Shown here: in pieces, positions 20,949-31,177 of the stretch | Position numbering within the stretch: position 1 is the first letter of the stretch | Layout of the letters: every line of letters begins with the position of its first letter | NCBI GenBank assembly: GCA_944472135.2 | Contig: OX235264.1 | Coordinates: 90,220,319 to 90,284,318 of the forward strand | Source of the DNA: Trichobilharzia regenti | Lineage: Eukaryota; Platyhelminthes; Trematoda; Strigeidida; Schistosomatidae | DNA: 64,000 bases | Direction: 5' to 3' | Notes under the pieces: generated by a model | Seen by the model: only the letters and a program-made list of their open reading frames with translations | What the model was told of the DNA's origin: nothing | The model's database searches: none | Translations under genes and position numbers: made by a program

Positions 20949-21830
20949 GGCGAAGTTAAACTTTCGACACCACTAACTACCAATCAGCGAATTATCCAAT
21001 GAGATTCACGAACGATATCGAATTATCCAATGAGGTTCACGAACGCAGTTCAATGTTTTATAGCGCTTGATTCATTTCTAATGCGTGACCTTACAAAGCT
21101 ATTGTTACAATTCGAGGAGGTTAGCGTTTTCCAGTATTTCCTGGATTTGAGTTGCGCCGGAAATAGCGAATTTGTTTGTGTGGTGGTATCACGACTTTAA
21201 AAAGCTATCCGAAATCAACTGATGGGTTTGTTCATCGTTGTGCTATATGTTTGAAGCCTACTAACGCTAGAGAGAGTAAGCTGATAATTTTAATATTTCG
21301 TAGGAACTTTTTTCGCTAGGTCGCCTCTCTCCCTAAGGACAGCAGATAGAAAAGCAACTACTCTTATACCTATTATTACCAGACTTGTTAAGCGGGGGTC
21401 AATTATACACACCGACGAGTGGAAAGGCTATAATTCACTGTCATCTCTGGGATATATTCATCATAGAGTCAACCATTCAAGTGATTTTGTGGATCCCGTT
21501 ACGAGGACACATACAAATTCTATTGAAGGATTTTGGGGCAGGTTGAAAAATAGGATAAGGGCTATAAATGGATCTCTTATTATGGTTATTTGGATGAATA
21601 TATGTACAGGATATGATGTAACTTCTCCATTGACAGTCCCATACTAAACTGGGAGATGTTTCTCTCACATGTTCGAGAAAGATATCCCATGTAACTTTTT
21701 TATTCTCTATTTTATGCTTTTTTCTACTAATATACATTTCCATTCATCATATATGCCTCTTTAATGTGACTGGTCCGTTGAAGGTCGTTTGCTGATTGGT
21801 TGTTAGTGGTGTTGAAAGTTTAACTTTGCC
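20949..21830 (+). mobile_element. Merlin DNA transposon copy 1
   Basis: 882 bp with terminal inverted repeats (GGCGAAGTTAAACTTTCGAC at the left, matched inverted by the right end ...AACTTTGCC) and an 8-bp duplication CAGTTAGA on both sides. The + strand keeps the transposase C-terminus: HTDEWKGYNSL, then GYIHHRVNHSSDFVDP, then THTNSIEGFWGRLKNRIR. This matches the DDE/ISXO2-like core of Merlin (related to IS1016), a family reported in schistosomes. The N-terminal part is short and frameshifted, with an internal deletion near 21340. Not autonomous. Confidence 0.8.
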
Positions 21831-22030
21831 CAGTTAGAGAACCATTTGGGACACCTGAGAGTACTGGACAGCTTTTTCGTCCTAGTTTGAGACTCTTCAC
21901 CAGTGCACACCTACCAATGGGTATTCAAATCCAGGAGCTTTCGATTGCAAGGTGCACTTGGGCCCCACCTAATGACTCAGGAATTTCAGCTTCTGCGAGT
22001 TCGGAATATTTAGCGAAACCACTAACCACA
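21831..22030 (-). mobile_element. SINE remainder right of Merlin
   Basis: Begins with the duplicated CAGTTAGA, then GAACCATTTGGG, GGACAGCTTTTTCGTCC and GGTATTCAAATCC, the SINE body in reverse. With 20905-20948 it reconstitutes one SINE split by Merlin. Confidence 0.6.
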
Positions 22031-22176
22031 TTGGTCACGACTTCTCGCTAAAACTTCAGATAACTGAGACTTTGATTTTTTCCTTTGAGAGAGAAGTTTT
22101 TCATTTAACGGATGCATCTCATTTTACTTCAGTTTTTTAAAGTTTGGCTTCCTCTATTTTTATTTTTACACCATAG

Positions 22177-22252
22177 CCATGGATAGCCGGTTCCACTATA
22201 CTTTATGGTTCTTCTGAGACTATCAAGCGTGATGAACAGAATTCTGAGACTG
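22177..22252 (+). CDS. MYO18A-like: myosin-18-like exon 4 (linker, phase 0 to 1)
   Basis: The 76-nt exon lies between TTTTTACACCATAG and GTAGGT. It reads PWIAGSTILYGSSETIKRDE and six more residues, with no stop. I found it because the flanking exons required a phase 0-to-1 exon here. Its final G joins the CT of the next exon to give Ala before KEITLK. Length, phase and a Ser/Lys/Asp/Glu-rich end resemble exons 2 and 6. Support is by phase and splice signal only, so it is less certain than the others. Confidence 0.55.
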
Positions 22253-22444
22253 GTAGGTTGGCGTTGTCGTTGTTTTTGTGAACTTTGCCTTTATGTTCAA
22301 TGAATCCCTCCCAATATTTGTACCTTTATTTGGTTATCTGCATAACTTAAACTTGCAATAAACCTAACGATATATTGATAAGTAATAGAATTTTTGAGTT
22401 ATGTAAGTGTTTCTTGCGAATTGATTGATTATTATAATTCATTG

Positions 22445-23640
22445 AGTTGAAAGTAAATTTGAAGAAAGAAAGAAGAAACATTGGCGCAGAATAATCTGGA
22501 TCCATTTTATTTCGTTAGTTGTCATCAGCTGCTTACAACCTTTGTCCATTAGCAAGCATATTGTCAGAGGTTACCTACAAAGTTTCATTAACAAATATGG
22601 CAAGAATGAACTCAAGAAGCTTGATACAGCTACATTCAGTAAGAAGCCTAATTATTTCATCAAACTCGACTACAAGGGCGACGATATTATGAGGATGGTA
22701 AATAAAAGATTAAGCGCAGCCCTGTCTAGGACATATCCTGCAGCGTTATTAGTCTCTCTATCCCGAACAACCTCCTCACTGGTGCAGTCAAAGATTGAGA
22801 AGTACCACTCACATGTTACCTCCAACTGTGTATACCAACTCACATGTATCTTCGGAGCAGAGAGGTGGGCCTACGTCAGATTCTGCGAACATGTACCATG
22901 GAGCCTTCGAATTGTTTAAGCCCTTCAGTCGCCAAACACCTGATTGACACAGGACACCGAGTAGATGTGTCGGAATCATTCAAAATAATTAACAGACAAA
23001 GTACCTCAAGTCTTCTTAGGGTATGCTGAAGCCATAGCAATAAAACGATTGAAGCCTGACTTTTGTGTCCAGAAGCAATCCGTTGTTGGACTTCAATTAA
23101 CCTGATAACTCACTTCTTAGTAACTCTTTGTTTTCTAATTTTGTTTATTTTGTTAGCTTATCTCTTCACTCCACTCCACCCCCTTTATTTTTCGCTTGAC
23201 TCTCATAAGAGATAGTGTCACTTGATCTTCTGAGTTCTGTTCACTGTATTACATCATCAACATGTCATCTGACCTCATGTGCACCGAAATTGTAACAATT
23301 TTGATCTTCTCTTATCTAATTACGTAACTATTGCTAATTTTCTTTTGTAACCACCCCGACAACATAACAGTTAGTAAAATTTCTTCAAGAAACTTCTCTC
23401 TACCAACATATATATATATATATATATATATCGTAACAGTTTAGACACCCTGTAAATCTCAACGTCTTATTTTATGACGCCCTGACAGTATACTTGCTAA
23501 TGGACATAGGTTTGTTAAAATTGTACACTTTTTATTCTTATTAAAAAAATTCAGGTTGCACGCAGCTGATGAGAACCAACGAAATAAAATGGATCCAGAT
23601 TATTCTGTGCTAATGTTTCTTCTTTGTTCAAATTTATAAA
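22445..23640 (+). mobile_element. PLE-E copy with inverted ends
   Basis: The end segments 22463-22540 and 23557-23630 are reverse complements (around AATCTGGATCCATTTTATTT). Inside, the + strand ORFs 22542-22919 and following carry a linker (NKYGKNELKKLDTATFSKKP), FIKLDYKGDDI, then SNCVYQLTCIFGAE and a decayed GIY-YIG end with HLIDTGHRVD. RT is missing. A (TA)n run lies at 23409-23431. Confidence 0.6.
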
Positions 23641-24094
23641 AGGGAATAATTGTATGAAAGCAAATTGATGAGATTGAACAATACCAGTACTAGTTGTAGA
23701 ATAAATACCAGTTGTTTCTGCTGAATCAAACTGAGGTATCGTCAGAAACGTAGGCCATATATAAGCATCTGTAGAAATATGCCTACTATAAATAGCTAGG
23801 GTATATAATCGGTAGGAAAGTTGACGAAATAGAAATGACAATTGATTAGTAAGAAGAAAAAGACATTGGAATTCATGAGCCATTGAATATCGTCGCAGTG
23901 ACTGAATGGTCAGTTGACTGGTCTCGTAACCTGAAAACTCTACTCTTGATCTCCTATCAGGAATCGTAGTTGCGTAATGCTGTTGTCCACTACCCCTGTT
24001 CTTTAATAGTTCTCTAACTGAGATCAGTTGGTGATCGAACTTGAGATAAATCAAAGTTATGATCATCATTCTAAATGACATGTATATTATCTAA

Positions 24095-24310
24095 GATTAT
24101 CAAAGAGTCGGCTGACAGTAAGTATCTCAATGGTCTATGAGCTTGCCTTGTAATTGGAAGGTCCAAGGTTGGTAGGAAACTCGGTGGGTGCGTACTCCTG
24201 ATGATTCCCAAATCTAGGAGGATGGTTCACTGGTTCTCTGACTGATATCAATCCATGGTCAAACCTGAAACAAACGAAATCCCTACAAACAAACTTTTAA
24301 TGATATAAAT
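24095..24310 (+). mobile_element. Sm-alpha-like SINE, decayed
   Basis: Has CTCAATGGTCTATGAGCTTG, GGTGGGTGCGTACTCCTGATG, ATTCCCAAATCTAGGAGGATG and GTTCTCTGACTGATATCAATCC. The B box is mutated. A shorter SINE remnant appears around 23940-24060. 24310-24735 holds nothing I recognise. Confidence 0.5.
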
Positions 24311-24734
24311 TATATCATATCTCGGAAAGTAACACCTATGGAGCTTCTACTTCTAACATTCAACACTTATGGTAGGAAAGTAATGACTAATCTAAGCCTC
24401 TTGAGTGTTAGTCTCTACCAAAAAGATGTATACCTGTTGTCTGGATTAACCTAATTTTATCTTCGACCTATCAGTCTACGTTATTCACTTGGGAAATCAG
24501 TGACTTTACTGCTAGGTAATTCCGACATCACAGATAATCCTTTTTCGAACTGTTTAGCGTAAATGAATTGGATACCGAATAGACAACCTGGCTGTTATAT
24601 TCTCTTTTGTTCTATAGGCTAGCTGATACGATGCTAGTGTACATCATTCTTGGGATTTTTCAAACTCTCCTTAGGTTAAACTGTTGTCGGATAACAGTTG
24701 TAAGGGGTGTGTGCTGTATGCATGTATGTATGTG

Positions 24735-25235
24735 TTATAATTCCCTAGGGCCCTGATTAGAACATAGAGCTTCAGAAGCGAATCTCCATTTCATCTTGTT
24801 CCCTACAGTTCCTTTTAGCTGATTTCACCATTGCTCATAAGCTTTCATTTCCTCCTCATACGGTCTCCTCCATGTCAGTTTTGAACCAAGGTGGAACTCG
24901 TCCTTCCGTATTAGGGTTCCACTCTGACGTGTGGCTGGTTAACAGTGTTACTCACTAGTCTGCTCGAGGAACGTCTAATCCATCTCTAATTCCTACTCAT
25001 TATAAGTTGGTTGATGAGTCCTTGTGGTTGGTTTGTTGCACTGCGGACTTCATTGTTGCCAATCCTTTCCAGCTTATGCGCCATCTGATCTTCATTATGG
25101 AGTCAGAGAAGGCAAATGTTGGTGAAATTCTGCATTAGCCTGTTAGAAATGCCTTCCCATGATATACCATGTCTGTTGATCATATAGAAGCACTGACTGA
25201 CTGACTGGTGTTGAAAATCCGTATTTTATTCTTTG
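24735..25235 (-). pseudogene. RTE-B 3' fragment
   Basis: The minus strand shows the decayed C-terminal RTE-B blocks and the end near AACATAGAGCTTCAGAAGCG. It runs into unassigned AT-rich intron at about 25240. Confidence 0.5.
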
Positions 25236-25539
25236 TAGTGAGTTCAGAAGATTTTCAGACAAAATTTCAGAGTTCAATTTTGCATTCACTTCGGCAAGTT
25301 TGACAGAGTAATGCAGAAACCCCTTGAGTTCCTTCACTGTCGTAGGGTCCTTGCATTTTTTTTCCAAATCGTAGAAAATACCCTTGGGAACATTAGATCG
25401 GAAAGAACAAGAAGTTCAGCAAAGATATCTGGTTTTTCGGCGATTTCATTCTCAAAAGTCGTACAATCGCATTTACATACATAATTTTACATGGATACAA
25501 TTATTATTTGTTTAATTCCACATAGTAATGAAGGTGATA

Positions 25540-25960
25540 ATAATTTTCAACTTGATATGAAAGGTACGAATATAGATTACAAGGGGCTGCTTAGAGACAA
25601 GATTGCATAGGATTAGAAAACAGTTAACACGTGTATGCAAAATTAATATTTGATAACTGGAGAAATAATTTTAAAGGTTAATAAAAGGTGATAATTATCT
25701 TCAACTTGATGTGAATTACAAGAGGCTTAGAGACGCAGGGATTGGACGAATTACAGGTGTGAACAAAATGAGCATGGAAACAAGTTGAAATCAAAATTTT
25801 CAACTTGAAATATAAGTTAGGATGTGTGAATATAGATTACAAGAGGCATAGAAACAGAAAATTACACAGGATTAGAATATAATCGTAAAATGGTTATTCT
25901 AAACGGATTACAAGCATGATCAGGAGAAGCATGGAAACAAAATTAAAATAACTGATTTTA
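25540..25960. repeat. degenerate tandem-like repeats
   Basis: Three imperfect segments share TTCAACTTGA.AT, GAATATAGATTACAAG.GGC and TTA.AGACA (about 25545, 25690 and 25795). The unit length varies, so these may be decayed copies of one element. No coding potential. Confidence 0.4.
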
Positions 25961-26059
25961 TAACTGAAAAAATAGGATGAATTGAATGAAGGTGAAGAGA
26001 GAAAATTACACACACAGATAACAAAACAAGAAAATGGAAGGATAAGGGAACACACCGAA

Positions 26060-26400
26060 CTAGGTCCATGGTAGTTGTAAAGGCTGGACTAGTTTCTTTT
26101 GAACACATAGCTCCGGCTTTTCGATGCATATGGCGAGAGCTTCCGCAGTACAAAGAAGTCGGAAACACACCGCTTTTGGTAGATTTTTGTTTACTTTATA
26201 AATGACTCTAAATGATGAGTCAGTTGAGATTCTGTGACATGTATTGAAGAGGTGTTCAGTTAAGGCGCTTCTGATTGAACCAGTGCCTCCTCTTTGCAGA
26301 CATGCTGAATGTTGTTCTCTAGCACGTTTTGATAAGACCCACATAGAACGACCTATGTACCTAGCGCTCCGCAATTGTTGAGTGTCTGTCTCGCCTTTCC
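26060..26400 (-). pseudogene. PLE-G GIY-YIG fragment
   Basis: The minus-strand ORF 26374-26060 reads SARYIGRSMWVLSKRAREQH, then ALTEHLFNTCHRISTDSSF, VIYKVNKNLPKAV and PELCVQKKLVQPL. YIGRS is the second half of a GIY-YIG motif. The RT region is missing. Confidence 0.6.
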
Positions 26401-26600
26401 GATTCTGCTTCTGACATCTTCATCTGTGACATCCGCCTATGTTTGAAACGATGCCTAGATGAGTGAATCAGGTGCCTTCTTTCAAATTTTCCTCATTGAT
26501 AATCTGACTAGTCCTTATTGTTGTTCTTGTTGTTGTTGGCTAGATATCCTCTTCCAGTTTGTGTGACATTAAATACTTGAATCAGGCGATGTTCATTGCT
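26380..26600 (-). pseudogene. RTE-B internal fragment
   Basis: Short decayed match to the RTE-B segment around IGKARQAF...SIVSTTGGTDEDIKA (reversed). Frameshifted. Confidence 0.4.
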
Positions 26601-26782
26601 TGTGTTCACAGTGTCTGTTAAGTCTTCCGACTACTGTTAGCATTACTCTATTATACCTCACTTTTAAGTTTGGTTTGTATTCACTGTAATATACATTTAG
26701 CTTTTGTTCACCGTACAATATTTCACATCATTTTCATTCCCATTTTTGTTTGTTTTTCTCTTTTCTAAAATCAAATTATCAG

Positions 26783-26898
26783 CTAAAGAAATAACATTAA
26801 AGCCAAATACATCAAGTGTGATGGAAAAAGAAATTTATTTAAGTAGTAAACCGCCATCTCAGTCATCCTTAAACATTACTTTTGATTCTGAAAGAAAG
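26783..26898 (+). CDS. MYO18A-like: myosin-18-like exon 5 (linker, phase 1 to 0)
   Basis: The 116-nt exon follows AAATTATCAG and ends at GTACGT (26899). It reads (A)KEITLKPNTSSVMEKEIY and a serine-rich end including KPPSQSSLN. It accepts phase 1 and leaves phase 0, like exons 1, 3 and 7. The KEITL start shared with exon 3 suggests duplication. Because phases are the same, exon 2 could also splice straight to this exon, making 3 and 5 possible alternatives. Confidence 0.7.
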
Positions 26899-27049
26899 GT
26901 ACGTTTCACTCATATCAATATATTCCCTTTGTTTATTTACTCATGAGTACAATTTTGATTCAAGTTACCAAACAGAGTGACCAGTCATTTGTTCTTAGTA
27001 GTTCAAGGAGGAATCCCCAAGCTGAGCATTCTTAAACCAACAGTCAAAG

Positions 27050-27400
27050 TTCAGATGAACTGTCGTCAAGATTTGACACAATAGTTCTAAAATATTTGCT
27101 CGCCGAGTGTGAAGTAGACATGTGTATATATATATGTAAAATCTCAGGGAGATTGAAATGAGTAATTCCTACGTTTCCAGCGTTCGGGAATCTGGTCCGA
27201 ACTTCTTCAGGGAAATTAATCGAAATTAACATAACAGAGGTTTATACATAAAACGAACATCTCTTATTTTTAAAAACTTTGTCCAATCATGAGTCATAAA
27301 ACAAGTATTAACAAGTATAATAAACAAAATTGTGTATGAGCTGTGATCAAAATTTGACCTCGGACTTACAAATATTGGTCTAACTTTGTTAAACACTTTA
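27050..27400 (-). mobile_element. PLE-C end fragment with hammerhead-like core
   Basis: Matches the PLE-C left arm (18050-18300), including CGAACTTCTTCAGGGAAATT and the AACAAAATTGTGT stretch. The reversed core has CTGAAGA, a stem, an extra GCTG and GAAACGTA. It is followed by a (GT)n run to 27432. Confidence 0.55.
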
Positions 27401-27784
27401 AACACAGTGTGTATGTGTGTGTGTGTGTGTGTGAGTAAACAGTTATGAAACATTTCTTAACGTCTCGATAAGAAGAAATAGACAGTCGGGAATTTTCACC
27501 AAGTATTATTAATTAGTGATACATATCCATTTTTAAAAGTCAATCTGAACGAAGAATATTCTTTTCAATAATTTCTCTTCAGGTTCTTACAATTATAAAA
27601 TATAATATTTGTGGTCGTTACAATAACGATAGCCAGTTATGTGGCGGATACATTTTTAACGTAGAATAACACATTAGTGATGGGGTGTCAAAGTAAACAA
27701 TCGTATTTGTGTGAGAAACGAGCCAGGCTGAAATCGATTAGAAAATATTGTACTTTGCCTATTATTACAAATATTCTTCAAGTG

Positions 27785-28008
27785 TTGGTTTGTAGGGATT
27801 TGATTGGTTTCAGGATTTCATCATGAGCTGACATCAGTTAGAGAACCACTGGAAAACCTGGGAGTACTGGGCAACTGTTTCGTCCTAGTTTGGGACTCTT
27901 CATCAGTACTCACCCACCAACAGGGTTCGAACCCAGGACTTTCTGGTTACAAGGTGAGCTCGTAGACCATTGAGCCACTGGGACCCGATCCAATGGTTCT
28001 TGAATTCT
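27785..28008 (-). mobile_element. Sm-alpha-like SINE, left member of head-to-head pair
   Basis: A full-looking unit in reverse: CTCATGATGAAATCC end, CAGTTGCCCAGTACTCCC, hammerhead-like CTGATGA / TAGGACGAAAC, GGGTTCGAACCC and the tRNA-like head ending near GGATCGGGTCCC. It faces the next SINE about 25 bp away. Confidence 0.65.
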
Positions 28009-28029
28009 AACTTCCGCCAATTCACGACA

Positions 28030-28262
28030 AGCGAAAAGAACCATTGGATCGGGTCACAGTGGCTCAATGGTCTACGAGCTTGTCTTGTATCCAGAAGGTC
28101 CTGGGTTCGAAGCCCGGTGAGTGCGTACTGATGAAGAGTCTCAAACTAGGACGAAACAGTTGTCCAGTACTCGCTGCAGGTTTTCCAGTGGTTCTCTAAC
28201 TAATGTCAGCTCATAATGAAATCCTTCATGCAATCAAATAAAATCCCTACAAAACCAATACT
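28030..28262 (+). mobile_element. Sm-alpha-like SINE, right member of head-to-head pair
   Basis: Tail-out mirror of the previous SINE: GGTCTACGAGCTTGTCTTGT, GGGTTCGAAGCCCGG, CTGATGA (28128-28134), GAAAC (28153-28157), GTCCAGTACTC and CTCATAATGAAATCC. It ends 54 bp before exon 6. Confidence 0.65.
28121..28172 (+). ncRNA. hammerhead-like fold in SINE
   Basis: CTGATGA, then AGA inserted before the GTCT...GGAC stem, then GAAACAGTTGTC. The GTACTG/CAGTAC pairing overlaps the core. The three-base insertion and overlapping stem suggest a degenerate relative of the Sm-alpha ribozyme rather than an active one. Confidence 0.35.
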
Positions 28263-28315
28263 TTTATGTATTTTTTTAATCGCCTTCAATAATATCTTTT
28301 CAATGTGTTAATTAG

Positions 28316-28382
28316 GTGAATATCCAACCTGTGTCAGCTTCATTCGAATCAGTGAAAAACGACTTGGATTCTCAGGAGAAAG
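28316..28382 (+). CDS. MYO18A-like: myosin-18-like exon 6 (linker, phase 0 to 1)
   Basis: The 67-nt exon lies between TTAATTAG and GTACTT. It reads VNIQPVSASFESVKNDLDSQ and EK. The phase is 0 to 1. It is 56 bp downstream of a head-to-head SINE pair. With the following 71-nt exon it makes 138 nt, again a multiple of three. Confidence 0.68.
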
Positions 28383-28426
28383 GTACTTAATCCTAATTGA
28401 TATTTTTTATTTTTGAGTGATTTCAT

Positions 28427-28429
<3 letters not shown>

Positions 28430-28471
<42 letters not shown>

Positions 28472-28472
28472 G
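28430..28472 (+). repeat. (TAA)n microsatellite
   Basis: A pure TAA run in the intron after exon 6. No retrotransposon was found immediately before it. Confidence 0.8.
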
Positions 28473-28769
28473 AGAAACTCGCAGCTTAGGTGGCTAGATT
28501 GATCCTAGAGACGGGAGAATATAACTCTCATGTCTGCCCAAGGGTGTATTTATTACCGATGATAGGAGTGGATTATAGAGATACATCCTTGCATTTTTGC
28601 ATAGTAACATTATTATTTGGTCTTAGATAACATTTATGCTCTAATTCCTAGATAAAGTTAAAATAAAAAGGGTTGAAACTAGCGCTTCAACTTACAAATT
28701 TTTGATTTTGTGGGAATTTTAATTAAATTCAGATTTCGTCACTAAATAAGTTAGAACATTTTAGATGAC

Positions 28770-28975
28770 CCAGAAGCAATGGGTAGTAGTTGTGGTCATT
28801 TGTTGGATGGTCACTAACATTAGAATCCATCCAGGATGCGCGAATTTTGTCCCATTTGAGACTCGTCAGTTGGATATACCTGCATTCCCCAGCGAGTGAT
28901 GGTTTTCTTGCTGAGTCGTGAACCTAGTACCCACCGTTTTAAATGCTAGGACGTTATCCACTACAGTACTTGGGC
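28770..28975 (-). mobile_element. Sm-alpha SINE with hammerhead (reverse)
   Basis: On the minus strand: a tRNA-like head (GGCCCAAGTACTGTAGTGG), B-box remnant GGTTCACGACTC, GAATGCAGGTATATCC, core CTGACGA, stem GTCTC...GGGAC, then CGCGCATCCTGG closing stem I. This order is that of the Sm-alpha hammerhead satellite/SINE of schistosomes. The GAAA block has become AAAA, which should inactivate it. Confidence 0.6.
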
Positions 28976-28984
28976 CATAAAAAC

Positions 28985-29205
28985 CACCTCTTGTGCATCA
29001 GGTGTCACTTATTAATGTTAATTCAGTTCAAAGGGTACTGGGTTCTAGCCTCAATAGGAGCACCATTACTCACTGAAGAATGCAGATACATCCGTTTGAC
29101 GAGTCCCAAGTGTGACGAAACGCTCATGATGGATTCCGTTGCTAGTTACCATCCACCAGATTACTTCAAGGCGAATCCTTAGACATCTTTGGAGCACATG
29201 GAGAC
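28985..29205 (+). mobile_element. Sm-alpha SINE with hammerhead (forward)
   Basis: Forward copy facing the previous one: GAATGCAGATACATCC, TTGACGA (first core base changed), GTCCCAAGTGTGAC stem, GAAAC, then GATGGATTCC. Stem I (ATCC/GGAT) still pairs. Activity doubtful. Confidence 0.55.
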
Positions 29206-29364
29206 GACAATTCAACAGAAGCCGAATACTTTAGTCCAACCAATCGACGGGAAAATTCAAAGTAAATTAAATAAAGTTGTCGTGATTTTTATCGTTATCA
29301 CTAACGGTGTGTGCGTATGTGTGTGCTTGCGTGTCACCGGTGAGTATCCCATTCACCTCAACAT

Positions 29365-29575
29365 GATTGATGAACTGCACAGATCGACAGAATTTAGAAT
29401 TTATGGATCGATCATTGGCTCGTAACCTGAAGCTCCTGGGTTCAATTTCTAGTAGGTTCGTTGATATGTTCTGATTAAGAGTCTTGAATTTGAATGAAAC
29501 AGCTATCAGGTGTTCCTTCTCTAACTGATATCGATCCATAACCAAATTTATATTGAAAGGTTGAACTTACATTTT
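29365..29575 (+). mobile_element. Sm-alpha-like SINE, decayed
   Basis: Has CCTGGGTTCAATTTC, CTGATTAAGAGTC, ATGAAACAGCTATC and TTCTCTAACTGATATCGATCC in order. It lies 29 bp before exon 7 and may overlap its branch region. Confidence 0.5.
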
Positions 29576-29603
29576 ATTTATCTCCATTTTTTTTAATTAT
29601 CAG

Positions 29604-29674
29604 AGAAAGAGAATAATCGAAAGAAAGTTCAAAATAAGGGATCTTTTTCATCTGATTATGAAGATGAAATACAA
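29604..29674 (+). CDS. MYO18A-like: myosin-18-like exon 7 (linker, phase 1 to 0)
   Basis: The 71-nt exon follows a T-rich tract and CAG (29601-29603) and ends at GTAAGA. With one base from exon 6 it reads EKENNRKKVQNKGSFSSDYE and DEIQ. It has the same length and phases as exon 3. It is the last short linker exon before the coiled-coil exons begin. Confidence 0.72.
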
Positions 29675-29789
29675 GTAAGATTACTTATTACTTTAAAAAA
29701 AGTTTCACTGTTTGAGACAGAATGTTTGTTTTCAGTAGCAGTGGTTTATTAATGGCTAGGCGAAGATTGATTAGGAGTTTTTCGGTTGG

Positions 29790-30065
29790 GAAATCGAATT
29801 CCGGAGTATTATTTTCCTTAGTGGATGTTGGCTAACAATTGTATCCAGGATGCGCCTTTAGTTCTATTCTTACTTGTTATCTTGATATGCCTGCATACTC
29901 TATTGAGTGAGTGATTGTATTTCCACGAGTTTGAATCTCAATGGGGAGAGGGGGAGCACCGTCAACCACTGGGGATGGCTTTATCCACCAAGTAACATCA
30001 TGTTAATTTTCAGACATCATTGAAGCGTTCGTACTGGAAGTTAATATGTCAGTAGGGGCCCAACA
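29790..30065 (-). mobile_element. Sm-alpha SINE, highly decayed
   Basis: Reversed landmarks ATCCAGGATGCGC, GGATATGCCTGCATAC-like and a B-box remnant near 29930 are visible. The core is lost. Confidence 0.4.
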
Positions 30066-30301
30066 CTTTACTTCAACGAGTGAACGGGGAATATAAATCG
30101 ACCTCAAAAATTAAGGAGTATTATTTTTATTAGAACTTGAACGATAGTCAGAGTTAAGTATGCTATCATAAAAAGCTTCACTCATAATGTAATAGTGTCT
30201 CGAGGACTGCATCCAGACATTCTACATTTTCTGCATGATTCAATGTAACACTCAAACAGTTCATGAATTTATACCAATTGTGTGGTCTATTATCATCTAT
30301 C

Positions 30302-31177
30302 GGCCAAGGTAAACTTTCGACACCACTAACTACCAATCAGCGAACGACGTCGAATTATCCAATGAGATTCACGAACGTTAGTTCAATGTTGTATAGCGCT
30401 TGATTCATTTCTAATGCGTGACCTTACAAGGTTGCGGTTGCAATTCGAGGAGGACAGTGCTTTCCAGTATTGCCTGAATTTAAGGTTGCTCCGGAAGGAG
30501 CGAACTTATTCGTGTGGTGGTATCATGACTTTAAAAAGCTATAGCACATCAACTGATGCATTTGTTCATCGTTGTGCTATTTGTTTCGAGCGTGCTAACA
30601 TTAGAGAGGGTATGCTGATAATTTTAATATTTTGTAGGAACTTTTTTCGCTAGGTCGCATCTCTCTCTAACCCAGATTTTGTATATCTGCAACTACTGCG
30701 TGTTGAAACAGCCGGTGAGAGCAGCAGCTGCCGAGACGGAGAATAGCCTCGTCTCAACAGTTCAGTGGTACCAGCATTGCAAAGATATTGCTTTGTGGAA
30801 AATAGAGAAAATCACTTGTTTGCTAGGTGAATCCCGTTACGAGGACTCATACGAATTCCCTTGAAGGGTTTTGGGGCCGCTTGAAAAACAGGATAAGGAC
30901 TATAAATGGATCTCAAAAGGATCTCATTTATAGTCATTTAGATGAACATATGTACAGGATGTGGTGTGACTTGTCCATTGACAGTCCCATGTTAAACTGG
31001 GGGATGTTTCTCTCACATGTTCGAGGAAGATACCCGTTGTAATTGTTTTATCCTTCTTTTATGCTTTTTTCTACTAATATACATTTCCATTCATCAAATA
31101 TGCCTCTTTAATGTGACTGGTCCGTTGAAGGTCGTTTGCTGATTGGTTGTTAGTGGTGTTTAAAGTTTAACTTTGCC
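30302..31177 (+). mobile_element. Merlin DNA transposon copy 2
   Basis: 876 bp with the same terminal inverted repeats as copy 1 and an 8-bp duplication CATCTATC (30294-30301, 31178-31185). It keeps the transposase N-terminal part (ORF 30414-30653 with KSYSTSTDAFVHRCAICFER) and a middle part, then the C-terminal THTNSLEGFWGRLKNRIRTI (about 30845-30905). The catalytic DEWKGY segment is deleted, so it cannot act alone. Confidence 0.8.

Noticed and set aside
23551..24081. 176-codon open frame on the minus strand
   Set aside because: It crosses PLE-E's inverted end and a SINE fragment, with no recognisable domain. Read as a chance ORF over repeats.
25540..25960. CRISPR-like or satellite array
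   Set aside because: Units vary in length and spacing, with no constant repeat; the genome is eukaryotic. Probably decayed copies of one element.
28430..28472. (TAA)n run as the tail of an RTE element
   Set aside because: No RTE 3' end precedes it on either strand.
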